A DNA stretch of 64,000 nucleotides, taken from assembly GCA_038496445.1 (NCBI GenBank), contig JALMLS010000124.1, positions 1 through 64,000 on the forward strand. Reading direction: 5' to 3'. Position 1 is the stretch's first letter. Each line of letters starts with the position of its first letter. The notes under the pieces are model-generated. The model saw only the letters and a program-made list of their open reading frames with translations. It ran no database searches and was not told where the DNA came from. Made by a program: the position numbers and the translations under genes. The DNA is from Trichosphaerium sp. ATCC 40318. Lineage: Eukaryota > Discosea > Flabellinia > Trichosidae. Positions 36,724-47,636 of the stretch are shown here, in pieces.

Positions 36724-38576
36724 ATGGCAGCTGCCTTGTGGCGCATTAATGACGCTAGCCCCACTTCTGCGCCGAGTGGCGATAAATCATGGCACCAAAT
36801 AGCTCTTTATGTTTATTGGTCATCTGCAGCACTTTCATTAGTGGCTAGCACGATAATGGTACGGCTACGACTAAATTACAGTAGTTTACTGAACCAAACT
36901 GGATTATACACATTCTAATATACAGAAAACTAAAATCAACGCCTCAAAGACTTGTTTTACAAGTCTTTCTAATCGATTACCTCATTGCGGCGTCAGATCT
37001 AATGACAGTTTTTCTATACATGTATAAAGGTAGTGGTAAGGTTAATATAACGTAGTAGAAGTGAATAGAACGCTAAAACAATTAAATCATTTAGGTGTAT
37101 GTCTAGTAAACGCGTTTTTAATTAATTTCGCTGATTTATTACAACCCTTTATTTCTGTCATTATATCAACTAATTTATTCTTTTATGTTGTCCTTAAAAG
37201 GCACGTGGAATTTTTAGTATTTATTACGAAACCAAGTTTAGTGGATTTTTTTTTTTTTCCTTCCTTTCTTCTTTGAGGAGCGCCTTGCTCACCTATATGA
37301 AAAAAATTTGGTTCAAAGTAGCTTGAACTGAGATAACTATATGTCGTAATAACGGACAAAAACTATGACATGTTCATGTATGCGCGGTAGTTATGAGAAA
37401 AAATACATCTTTCCTCACTAAAGATTTTCCGTTCGGGTTTTTTAGAAGGCACTTTTTTTAGTCCAATTGTTTTAATGTCTTTAATAGTTACAATACCGAT
37501 CGTATGGTCGCTCGAGAAGTTCTTGCTAGTATTGCTATGTATAGCCTTTCAGGAGTATTAAGTGCTTTGCCTTTTGTACACAATACATACGGCAAAAGTT
37601 ATCCGTAAGAACCTTACTCTTTGTTTTGTTTCATTGAACACTTTAAGTCGCTTCAAGATCAATGCTGATATTATATTCAGGTCTTGTTGGATAAAAGATA
37701 ACGCAGGAACTTATGGCATAGTGTATGAAAGAAACTTGCTTTTTTTACAAGACAAATACGAACAAGACAAACTTTTCTGTGTTTTTTTTCTAAAGGTTTA
37801 AAAGGTGGGAGGTTTTGAGTTTCTGGGGTCCTCTGCTATTATCCATACTTCTTGTTATAATATTTAATATATCAGTACTTATATTTCTGCGTCGTATTTC
37901 GAAGGTACGTTCTTTTGAACACTATGCATCATAATACTCCCGAACTCTTGTTTTTGGTTAAAAAAAAAATACATATCACAAGATAACTTATACTACCTCG
38001 TATAAAAAAACTGCGTTTACCTATTAATGTGAGCGCATGATATTGATATTTTTAATGAGTCTTCTTAAAACCTAAGCAAAATACATACATAATCTAACAC
38101 GATGTTAGGAATCGAGAACTGAACAAAAAGCTGATCATATCGAAAAATTGGCTGTTTATAGACTTGCTGGATATCCAATTTTGATGATCATTGTTTGGTC
38201 TACTGATGTCACAAGGTTTTTACTATATGATATACAGGATAAAATCGCAGTACGTCACTCAGCAAATGTGTTTACAATAAGCGCTGTTTTTTCTTCTTTT
38301 TTTCTTGTTTTAACACTTAACTAGCCTGAGTGGCTTATATTTACTGCAATCGCCATGAGACCTCTTCTAGGTGTTTTTGACACATTATTCTATAGTATGG
38401 GAAACTTTTGCGTAAAAACAATATTTTGCGGTACGTCCAAAAGAGAGGCATAACTTTTTTTGTCGAAGTGATTTACTTTAGATTTATCGTCTGTTACTCA
38501 TTCAGAAACTGATGAAACTCGACCTACACATAGTATTCCTACATCTGTTAACACCTCTTACGATGAGATTTATTAA
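36724..38576 (+). CDS. Seven-transmembrane receptor, cAMP-receptor-like
   Basis: Exon 1 starts at 36724 with 'MAAALWRINDASPTSAPS' and helix 1, 'IALYVYWSSAALSLVASTIM'. Later exons provide helix 2 'LVLQVFLIDYLIAASDLMTV', helix 3 'FADLLQPFISVIISTNLFF', helix 4 'IVLMSLIVTIPIVWSLEKFL', a 'SCWIKDNAGTYGIVYE' extracellular loop, helix 5 'FWGPLLLSILLVIIFNISVL', helix 6 'LAVYRLAGYPILMIIVWSTD' and helix 7 'WLIFTAIAMRPLLGVFDTLF', then a Ser/Thr-rich tail ending '...TSYDEIY' at 38576. A Cys-Trp-Ile loop before helix 5 and Tyr-Pro in helix 6 match the cAR/Git3-like receptor class found in amoebae, fungi and oomycetes. One intron (37201-37461) is GC-AG with donor GCACGT. The ligand is unknown. Confidence 0.72.
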
Positions 38577-39449
38577 AAAAAGGCGAATACTCCCAGTTAG
38601 GTTCAAGAAGAAAATGTACAAAATTTAATATATTATTATTCGTAGTGTTATTCCGTATTTACACTGCAGTACTTCAAATACTGCTAGCAAATCCTTAAAT
38701 AAATAAGCCTCAGCTCTATATCAAACTCAACACTTTGCGTCGAGAGTCTTGACAAGGAAACTAGCCGGACTCCGAAAACTTATCATAAGAACATCGCGGA
38801 CCAATTCTGTCTGTGATGTGACCAATAGCGGCTACAGTTTTCGAACCTATCAAAATCTCTACAGCTGAGTGCGTATTCTACATTTGGACAAGACGTATTC
38901 TCATGCTTTCAGAACTAAGAAAAGTTGTGACAGGTAAACGATCAATGATTAATGAAACTATTGGTCTGATGTAATCCGTATGAAACAGATTACTGTCTCA
39001 ACCTCTCGCAAGATTCTTGTGAAAAGTATCACGAAAAGCACAATCAGAGATTCACGTTCAATTGATACTGGAATGGCGTTGAGTGTTGGCGCTAACAGAA
39101 AATGGTTTCTCAGACAGTTTTTTTACCTGTACCCAATCAACTTGTTGAAACAATCTGTTCTCAAACCTAAACTTTTTGATTGATCCTATTCGTTATCAAT
39201 TGACCATAATTAAATGTGGATTTTAGCAACATCTCGTTAGACTGATGCAGCTACATCGCACTTGATAAGATACAAGTCAAGTACTTGACATGTCTTTGGT
39301 TATTTAAATATGTTCGGACTAACTTGATGACTAGCGTTTAGGCATATTATGTATTTACATATTCTTACTATACAGAAGAACAAAGTTTGTGCTGGGGTTA
39401 ACACCAAAACCCACAAATGTATTGTTAAAGAGATTTTTCTGTTCGCATA
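38577..39449. other. Intergenic region
   Basis: The frame at 38980-39183 (67 residues) has no recognisable features or splice partners. Otherwise nothing seen. Confidence 0.45.
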
Positions 39450-40240
39450 AACGTATTATTGTATGTTTCATTCAAGTTTTACTAATATTTTCTAGAAAGT
39501 GAGTTTTTAGCACTTTTAGCAGATCTAGCAAGATCTGACACTTCTGTCAAATGGTGTAGATCTATCACAATGTGAACTATTTGTGTTACAATGTTGTCCT
39601 TCATTGTATGACTTAGGTACCTTACGGTAAGTTGTGGCAAAATTTTCAATGTAAGTTTCAACAGACCATGGAAGATGATCGCAGTATTTTACCTACTGTA
39701 CACGGTACGAGCAAACCACAGAGGTGTTCAATGCGCTAAAAGCGAATTAAAAAGGTATGATGTCCTACAAAGCTATCGCATTACCGCCAAACACGGTATG
39801 AATGCCTCAAACACTGTTTGCTGTATGTTTTGCTTCAAAAAATCAACGTACGTGTGTAACTTACTAGCGCTACGCTAGCGCCTACCCCACGCTAACAGAA
39901 GCGCTATGGTAGCATCCAAGCAGCAATGAAGGTGTAGCAACGTCAAAACCGCCCCAAAACACCACCAGCGTTGCTGTAGGCTTTGTAAACGCCGCTAGGC
40001 GTCAAATATGTAAATAAAAAAGTTTGCTCTGGGTTTGTTAAATCACGTGGGTTTGAAACGGTTGGATTCACTGGACAGGCGCGAGGGTAGATCACATTTA
40101 AAATAATGACAATTTGCAAGATCTGTCAGAAGTGTCAAATCTGTCAGATCTGACAGATCGGGCAGAAACTGGATTTTTTTTGCTAAAAGTCAGTCTGTCT
40201 CAAAACTTGAATGAAACAGACAATAATTAGTTTGCAGCTA
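39450..40240. mobile_element. Second foldback element with GATCTGTCAGATCT-containing inverted arms
   Basis: The left arm (39455-39590) reads TATTATTGTATGTTTCATTC, then AAGTTTT, and about 80 nt further GCAAGATCTGACACTTCTGTCA. The right arm (40105-40235), read in reverse complement, gives ATTATTGTCTGTTTCATTC, AAGTTTT and GATCTGACAGATTTGACACTTCTG in the same order. A solo arm lies at 12645-12790. The core (39600-40100) is locally GC-rich around 39890-40000 and has no transposase. Short GATCTGTCAGATCTGACAGATC palindromes could fold within each arm. Confidence 0.6.
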
Positions 40241-40318
40241 TTTATCATCGCAAGGCACCACACCTATACCGCTACTCATCAAACACGTTTTAATAGAATC
40301 AATAGTAATTATTGCGTT

Positions 40319-41290
40319 ATGGTACGTTAAACACCACAAAAGCACCGTTGGCACCTCACTTTGCTCAGTGTTACAGTGTAACAATCTCTAAACCTTTTTT
40401 CTTAGAGCGCATTGAAAAAAAGACCAGAAGCATGTTGTTCTTGTATTAGTTTATTGGATCTTCCATGTGAACTTCAAAAGTATATCTGCACGTTCAATGT
40501 TGAGGCATTCACAAAATTCCATACACTTTCAAAAAGAGCTGCAATCAATACACACTTTGATGAAGCATTAACGCCCAAGGGAAAATGGATAAGTTGGTAT
40601 AAAAGTGGGAAAGTACATAAGCACGTGCATCCAAAGAACGGACCAGGTAAATTATGGTATGAGAGTGGTAAGCTTAAGGCAAAACTTACAAAAGTTGATG
40701 GTAACCAAAATGGCCAACAAACTGAGTGGTATGAAACAGGAGAGCTTGAAGCACAAAGTATGTGGGTTGATGGTAAATTGAATGGTCAAACAAAAGCATG
40801 GTATAAAAGTGGACAACTTAAGGAACAAGGCATGTTGATTAATAATAAGTATTATGGAGAATGTAAAAAATGGTATGAAAATGGCCAACTTAGGGCACAA
40901 AGTGTGTGGGTTGATGACAAAAAACATGGTGAAATGAAAGGATGGTATGAAAATGGACAACTTTTTCTTCAAGCTATGTACATTGATGGTAAACAACACG
41001 GTGAAATGAAAGGATGGTATGTAAATGGCCAAGTTAAGAAACAAATTATGTGGGTTAATGGCAAGCAGAGTGGCGAAAGGAAGGAATGGCATGAAAATGG
41101 GCAACTAAAAGGAAAAACCTTATTAGTTGATGGTAAACGTCATGGTGAATGCAAAGATTGGTATCCTAATGGACAACTTAAGCAACACAGCACGTGGGTT
41201 AATGGTAAGATAAATGGTCATCACAAGTTTTGGTTTGAAAATGGGCAACTTAAAATGCAAGATATATGGGTTGATGGTAAACGCCAGTAG
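40319..41290 (+). CDS. F-box-like / MORN-like (YwqK-type) repeat protein
   Basis: The repeat exon (40406-41290) has no ATG at its left end but joins in phase to a 3-nt coding exon, ATG at 40319-40321, across an 85-nt GTACGT...CTTAG intron, giving 'MSALKKRPEACC'. 'LLDLPCELQKYICTFNVEAF' then resembles an F-box. About nine 23-residue units follow, of the form 'WYENGQLRAQSVWVDDKKHG'. These 'E.NGQLK......G...G....W' units are the MORN-like repeats of bacterial YwqK antitoxin-type proteins and of numerous giant-virus proteins. The partner is probably Skp1 through the F-box, with the repeats as binding surface. After the stop, the next ~60 nt still reads like a degenerate repeat ('SLDGR'), so the gene was once longer. 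Confidence 0.75.
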
Positions 41291-41501
41291 GCAACAAATA
41301 GCAACATGTTAAAAGTAAAGCGATGGTCATCTTGAAGAACACATAATGTCGCTTGATGGTAGACTATGTTAAAGTCAAGAAATGTCATTTGAAGTCAAAG
41401 AATAAAACATTAAGCCAGAACTTCAAAAGAAATTGTTTGACTATTTTAATCCGCTTGTTGTATTTACAGTTGACCGACGGTAAGTTGATAGCGTTGTTGA
41501 C

Positions 41502-44413
41502 ATGCTTCATACAAAAAGAGAGTACTTTCAACAAGCAGAACCTTGTTTAGGCAATCAATACTTAGAAGACTCGTATTTACGTGCTCAATTACAACGACAT
41601 GTACCTAGTACGTCACAAAGCGAAATTGGTAAATTTAACGGGCGACAAATAGAGGAAACGTTCCAATTGTTCGATAAACAGCTCACAACGTTCGGAGATC
41701 GTGTAATAGGTACTAAGCAACCCTCAGAAATAGGATTAATTATATTGGAGGCGAAATATTACAACATGGCAAAATTGTAGAGACAAACCACCCAAAACTA
41801 GTAAATTACAACGCGTTTGGCAGGTAACTCTGATTGTACCGCACGTGTGGTATTAATTCTGACAAAAATACTAGACGTATAGATGAAATCCAAGTATGTA
41901 GTTCCTGGACGAGACTCAAGGATATCATACACGAAGAGGTACATTTTTATTTGGCCAACTTTTTATTCTTGTTTTTTTTGGTTGATTGTCGTCTTCATTA
42001 TAGGGTATGGTCGCTATAGGTTACGATAGAAAATACAAAGAATATAGCAGAGTGCTTCAAATGACTAAGATTTATTTGTACAGTCCATCTGGTGGCGTAT
42101 CTGATTGGTAAGGCTTGAAAAAAACATTTCGTGATATCACGTGTTTTTTTTAAACTTGCCTTTTTGGTCCGATTTATGGCTAACTTGAGTTATAAGTCCA
42201 TTAGCAATGACAGATGGAGCTTCAAGAGTAATTGAAATATATGGACATTTGGTAGCAGATGCAGAGGTGCGTAAAGTAGTCTACAATGAAATTCGTGACA
42301 ATTTTAAAAATAGGGCAAAGAAAAAATAAAGAAAGCATACGAACGTCTTACTTCTTGTGATTCTAAAATAGCTTGGATGTCAGGACAATGGGTACCCAAA
42401 TTTTGTTAATAATATATTGTTCAGTCATAATATGTATGTGAAGAGCTTATGTCTTTGAAATAGATGACGGAAAAAACAGGCGGATCTGATGTTTCAAATT
42501 CCCAAACTTTGGCTGTGCCACAACCTGATGGAACCTTTAAGTTATATGGATACAAGTTCTATACATCAGCAACTCTTTCTCAAATGTCACTTGCATTAGC
42601 ACGTGTAACTGATACTGATGGCAAACCTATAAAGGTGAAAATGATAAAAACAATTTTCGTTTTTCTGAAGTTTTTTTTTCTGACTGGTTTTTTCTAGAAC
42701 CAGCGCTTGTCACTTTTCTATTTGGAACTCCGTAATGAAGATGGAAACTTGGATAACATCCTTGTACACAGACTTAAAGACAAAGTAAGGCGCTAATAAA
42801 CACAAAACAATAGAGTTGTTAACTTCTCTTTCAGCTCGGCACTCGTGGCCTTCCTACAGCAGAACTGGAATTACAAGGGACCAAAGCGCACTTAATAGGT
42901 GAAGCAGGACGTGTACGATACATAATGAGCGTGTTATAAATAAGACTAACCATAACAAAGGGTGTCAAGATGATTGCTTCGATGTTGAATATTACAAGAT
43001 TATACTCAAGTATTGGTTCAGTTTCTGCAATGAGAAGAGCTATCGCCATAGCACGTGATTATGCCCATAGGTAAAAATAAATCATTTCTTCATTTAATCA
43101 AGGTTAACAACTCCTTAGGCGAAAAGTATTCGGTACTCTGTTATCAAAGACACCTTTACACTTGGCGACGCTTGGTACTCTTTTGAAGTGTTTTTCGACT
43201 GCTAATGTCCTTGTCCTTTTAGCTGATATGGAAATAACTTATCGCGGTTCTATGGCTTTCTTGTTTGATGTTATTTGTATGTATGGAAGATCTGAAGTGT
43301 GCGATAATGTGTCAGAAGAAGATAAATTGTTTGTCCGTCTTCTATGTCCGATTTTGAAAGGATCAGTTTGTAAAAACGTAAGGCGACTTCTTCACTCCCA
43401 AACTATATTAATCAAATGAACAGGCGTTACCAGTATTAACTGAAGCCATGGAATGTTTGGGTGGCGCTGGATACATGGAGGTACGGCCTGACAAGTTCAA
43501 AATTGTAATGCTTTTGTTTCTTACAAGAAGGTTTTCTCGTTTAGGATTCCCCGATGCCAGTGTTGTATAGGAATGCTCAAGTTAACGCTATTTGGGAAGG
43601 AACAACTAATGTCTTATCTATGGATGTATGGAGACCATTAACAAAGTATAACGGCCTGAGCGTTTTCTACAAAAAAGTAAAGTCTCGATTAGATACATTG
43701 AAGGTACCTTCACAACTCTGTATTATTTCATCCTTCGCCATAATGTTCCACTTAACCTACTTTCTTGATATTTTATCGCACAAAAAAGCTTAGTGTATAA
43801 TGTACACTACTTACAATACACATAAAATGCATACATTTCTGGTAGAACAAGTTTTTTGTTTTGCTTTTTTTTTCACATGCTCATTTAGTTACTTTTTCTT
43901 TAGAACGACTCGTCTCTTACTGATACTATAAGTACTGTCCTCGAAGCCCTTGAAAAGATAAAACAAACGGGAGCTAAACTTATATCAAGAGGCAAAGAAT
44001 CCATTATCGAGGCGTCATCTATTGCCAGAGACTTTATGCTAACGTACTCTCTTCACTTTTTATATTAAAAGTTTCGAAACTTATTTTTTGCTTTTTAGGC
44101 TGGGAAACATTTATACTGTGACTGTTCTACTTGAACATGCTTCATGGAGTGGTTTAGTTACAGATAGAGTTGTAGCCGAGAGATGGGCATGCCAAAGACG
44201 TTTGTATTTAGTACCTGATGTACAACTTATCAAAGAGAAAATGCAACATGATAAAATGCTTGCTATGGATGTTGGTATGTCTACGTTCGCCCTCATCTTC
44301 TTTCGTTTAATACTCTTATATTTTTACTAACGAGGCTCTCTCTAGATCCTGTAACATCTAATTATAGAGGTGTAGGCGATATTCTAAACGGTAGAATTCG
44401 TCCAAAGTTTTAA
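41502..44413 (+). CDS. Acyl-CoA dehydrogenase of the AidB/ACAD11-like branch
   Basis: The first exon begins 'MLHTKREYFQQAEPCLGNQY'; introns as short as about 40 nt follow (41709-41748 joins 'FGDRVIG' to 'EILQHGKIVETNHPKLVNYN'). Landmarks in order: 'IHEEGMVAIGYD', 'AMTDGASRVIE', the flavin-site motif 'MTEKTGGSDVSNSQT', 'LGTRGLPTAELELQGTKAHL', 'VKMIASMLNITRLYSSIGSV', 'HRRKVFGTLLSKTPLHLATL', 'ECLGGAGYMEDSPMPVLYRN' and 'NAIWEGTTNVLSMDVWR'. The Glu of Trp-Glu-Gly-Thr occupies the catalytic-base position of the family. It oxidises acyl-CoA with FAD; the AidB-like N-terminal block (Asn-His-Pro...) and long C-terminus fit the very-long-chain/ACAD10-11 branch rather than MCAD. It ends 'GDILNGRIRPKF'. 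Localisation is unclear: no clean peroxisomal tripeptide is seen. Confidence 0.9.
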
Positions 44414-45274
44414 GGCCTAGAAGCCACTATAATAAAATGACAGTTTGATATCAAACTCAGAATTTGCGAAGGATATTTATGTATGTCACGTGACGTGCTA
44501 GGTTTTCGCTTAAAATTTACGTTATAATTTTATCGCCTTGAGTTTCTGCGTTGAAAGTAACAAACGTAATACAGCCGGCAAGTTCAAGGGATTTTACACA
44601 ACATGTTTGGATAGCGTTCACAATCACGCACGTCGTTGTTATGAACGAAAACCCACGGCCATAGGATTGGACACGTTTATGCCAATGTATTTTCTGAAGA
44701 TGCGGTGTTTCTTGTTTTGGAGGGACAAGGAGATCTTCGTAGAATGGAAACTCGTATTTATAGTTTCAAGCAGCATAAAAAACAGTGATGGAGTCATGGT
44801 ATCACAAAGCACGTGTGATGTCGAATGTAGCTATACCAATTACAGCTTCATACTAGTTTCGACTTTTGCGTTTGGTTAGCAGCCGTGATTGAAGAAAAAA
44901 CGACCTGTTGTACAAACATAAATTGTGAACCACTTTTTTCGTTCAACATCGGCCAAAAGATTGTTCACGTTTAGGAAATGAAGGAAGTTATTGATAAATC
45001 ACGTGCAGCCTTTTGTAGGTATGAGAAACGCGGATAAAAACAGTGTACAATGGCGTTCAAATTTTTAGGCGAAAACAACACTAAAATATCTTTGACGTCA
45101 TCACGTGACATATTTCTTTAGATAATAAAATACCTTTTGTTGATCTTATCTCGCATGTATTTGTTTTGTTTGCAGTTTTCTTAATTTCATCACCATGATG
45201 ACGATCTTTGACTCACATTTTTCATGTGATACCTCTAAGTATCCCGTATTGTTACAACAATTAAACATTCCCAC
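44414..45274. other. Intergenic region upstream of the peroxidase gene, rich in CACGTG
   Basis: CACGTG occurs near 44485, 44808, 45000 and 45104 within 700 bp. The frame at 44538-44879 (113 residues) shows no motif and no ATG, so I do not call it. The peroxidase start lies at the right end. Confidence 0.5.
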
Positions 45275-46663
45275 ATGTTACAACTCATCTCGTTACTTTG
45301 CTTACTGTCGCTGGTATACCTCAGTTCGGCCCAATGTCCTGGTCTTGCTGCTGGTACACCTCCCACCGACAGTGCAGTAGTTCCATCTATCGCTGAATAC
45401 GACGCCTTGGTTAAAGACCTCGACATCATGGCTGTGATTACACGCATTAGAGAAGAAATGAGATCTTCACAATCTTGTTTTCCTGCCGATAACTTCAACG
45501 GTGTTGATACCTACGGACCATTATTCATTAGATTAGCCTGGCATTGCGGTGGTACATTCCGTGAAACCGACAATCTAGGCGGTTGCGCTGGGGGTAGACA
45601 ACGTTTCGAACCAGAAAGAAGTTGGGAGGATAATACGAATTTGGATAAAGCACGTGCCCTTCTCGCTGATATCAAAGAAGAATTCGGTGGTGCATTAAGT
45701 TGGGGCGATCTCATGGTTTTCGCTGGTACTGCAGCAATTCTTGATATGAACGGACCTGTTACTGATCTATGCGCTGGACGTGTCGATGAAGCTGATGGAT
45801 CTGCTAGTGAACCACTTGGACCTGGTCCTCAAGCTGATGCGGCTTGCCCTTTTGGAAACGGAAACTGCTCCCGACCTTTGGGTGCTTCGACGATTGGTTT
45901 GATTTACGTCAACCCAGAAGGTTTCATGGGAAACCCTGATCCAGTTAGAAGTGCTGTACAAGTTCGTGATGTATTCTCTCGTATGGATTTCGATGATAGA
46001 GAAACAGTTGCTTTGATTGGCGGTGGACACGCTTTCGGTAAGTGCCATGGTCCTTGTCCTGATGGTCCTGGAGTACCACCAAACGTAAATATCACAAATC
46101 CTTGGGAAGGTCAATGTGGAACAGGTGTAGGTGTTGATACATACACTAGCGGATTCGAAGGCGCTTGGACAGACACACCAGCGCAGTGGACAAACCAGTA
46201 CTTTCAGTTGCTTGTTGATGAGACATACGAACTCTTTATTGGTCCTGGAGATAAGTATCAATGGAGGATAGCAAACAGTACGAGAGATCTCCTGATGTTG
46301 ACTACAGACATTGCTCTTATCAAGGATGCCGAGTTCAATGCTATTGTTGAAGAGTTTGCTGCCGATATTACAGCATTGAATGAAGCCTTTTCTAATGCTT
46401 GGTTCAAGCTTACTCACAGAGGAGGCGTTTGGTCTAACAGTATGCATTGTTTGAATTTCACTGTGAATGGTGTTCCTGTTGCTCCTCCAACTGATGCCGT
46501 CCCTCCAACTGATGCCACTGATGCTCCAACCGAAGGAACAGCACAGCCTAGTGCGCCTATCGATACTACGGGCCCAACTACTGCTCCTCCTTCCAGTTTC
46601 GTTCAAATCCAAGTTTGCGTAATGGTCATTGTACTCAGCCTTGTCTTCACTTTACTTCAATAG
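45275..46663 (+). CDS. Secreted single-domain KatG-derived class I haem peroxidase with GPI-type tail
   Basis: An intronless 462-residue frame. Residues 1-19 are a signal peptide ('MLQLISLLCLLSLVYLSSA'). The haem peroxidase domain (about 40-395) matches the N-terminal half of catalase-peroxidase: distal 'GPLFIRLAWH' (Arg86, Trp89, His90), 'YVNPEGFMGNPDP' (Tyr211), 'FSRM' (Met237), 'IGGGHAFGKCHG' (proximal His252), Trp299 in 'GFEGAWTDTP' and Asp345 in 'LTTDIALI'. Trp89, Tyr211 and Met237 are the three residues that form the KatG covalent adduct needed for catalase activity, so this activity may persist. The second KatG domain is absent; instead there is a Pro/Thr/Asp-rich stalk and a hydrophobic end, 'VCVMVIVLSLVFTLL', suggesting a GPI anchor. 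Paired cysteines fit an extracellular location. Codon use looks more biased than in its neighbours, hinting at high expression. Confidence 0.9.
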   Translation: MLQLISLLCLLSLVYLSSAQCPGLAAGTPPTDSAVVPSIAEYDALVKDLDIMAVITRIREEMRSSQSCFPADNFNGVDTYGPLFIRLAWHCGGTFRETDNLGGCAGGRQRFEPERSWEDNTNLDKARALLADIKEEFGGALSWGDLMVFAGTAAILDMNGPVTDLCAGRVDEADGSASEPLGPGPQADAACPFGNGNCSRPLGASTIGLIYVNPEGFMGNPDPVRSAVQVRDVFSRMDFDDRETVALIGGGHAFGKCHGPCPDGPGVPPNVNITNPWEGQCGTGVGVDTYTSGFEGAWTDTPAQWTNQYFQLLVDETYELFIGPGDKYQWRIANSTRDLLMLTTDIALIKDAEFNAIVEEFAADITALNEAFSNAWFKLTHRGGVWSNSMHCLNFTVNGVPVAPPTDAVPPTDATDAPTEGTAQPSAPIDTTGPTTAPPSSFVQIQVCVMVIVLSLVFTLLQ

Positions 46664-47636
46664 AAATAAACATTCTTCAATCTCGCCAATTTTTGTTTTC
46701 TGATTCAATCATCATGTGAGCTGTGTGGTTTACTTTTTTTTATTGGAACCGCTTTTGTTTGCTTTTTTTTGCTTATTTTATGAAGTAGTGAATAACAACG
46801 CAAGGCCTTTGATTCTCAAAGAAACAACTTTGCTGCTAAGCATAGTGTTGTTTGTGGAACATGAAGCCAATCTCAACTGGTATGCTCTTGTTGAAGAAGG
46901 TGAGAATATTAAAAATGTAACAGTATCTGTATCTACACGCTCAACGGTAACTACTTCTTGACAACACAATCTGATGTAACCTACGCCATAACATAAAAAC
47001 AGATTACGTTCTTGTATAGAGATGTTTAGATATCTGCAATATCTAGATATTTTACAGTATCTAGATATTTGTGAAATATCTAGTTTTGCACACTTGTTGA
47101 AATCTGAGCTGTGCCACCTGTCACTTTTGTTTCAAATAGACTTATGTAAGGACTTTACCAATAACATGCATCAGTAACAGTTAATCTACAATACCAGATT
47201 GGAGGAGAATACTCGATCCCCTGAATCACGTAGCCAGAAACTAGACACAAACTAATTAATAATCCATAGAACAGCTGAAGAATTTAGAAGCGAAAACAGC
47301 GGACCCACGTTTTTTCCGAATTTTTCGAAAGAAAAATTTCGAAAAAATAGAATTCGATACAAAAACTGAATGCCTATACCCACCAATGGATCACTATATG
47401 TGAGCGAAGGTCGGGTTCTAGTTCCGAGCACAGCGAGGACCCGACCGTAAGTGAACCAGGCGCTTTCTAGTTAAGTGGACTGCCCTAGCTATGGTCCGCA
47501 TCTTTCTACTAATTCTATTTTTTCGAATTTTTGTTTTCGGAAAATTCGGAAAAAACTATGGCCCCGAAAACAGTCACGTGGCTTTCTTCATTTTATAAAT
47601 TTAAGTTTAAACCAATTTGGTTGTATTTTATTCAGA
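46664..47636. other. Intergenic region with clustered short palindromes and a GC-rich hairpin
   Basis: At 47025-47085 the motif AATATCTAGATATTT occurs in three tandem variants. At 47320-47355 and 47515-47565 there are TTTTTCGAAA/TTTCGAAAAA palindromic stretches. At about 47408-47445 GGTCGGGTTCT and AGGACCCGACC form an 11-bp stem. No gene is supported. Confidence 0.55.

Noticed and set aside
40652-41104. 150-codon minus-strand frame
   Set aside because: Antisense of the first MORN-like gene.
44538-44879. 113-codon plus-strand frame
   Set aside because: No ATG start, no recognisable motif and no splice partner; it lies in the peroxidase upstream region.
45767-46612. 281-codon minus-strand frame
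   Set aside because: Antisense shadow of the intronless peroxidase gene, with no motif of its own.
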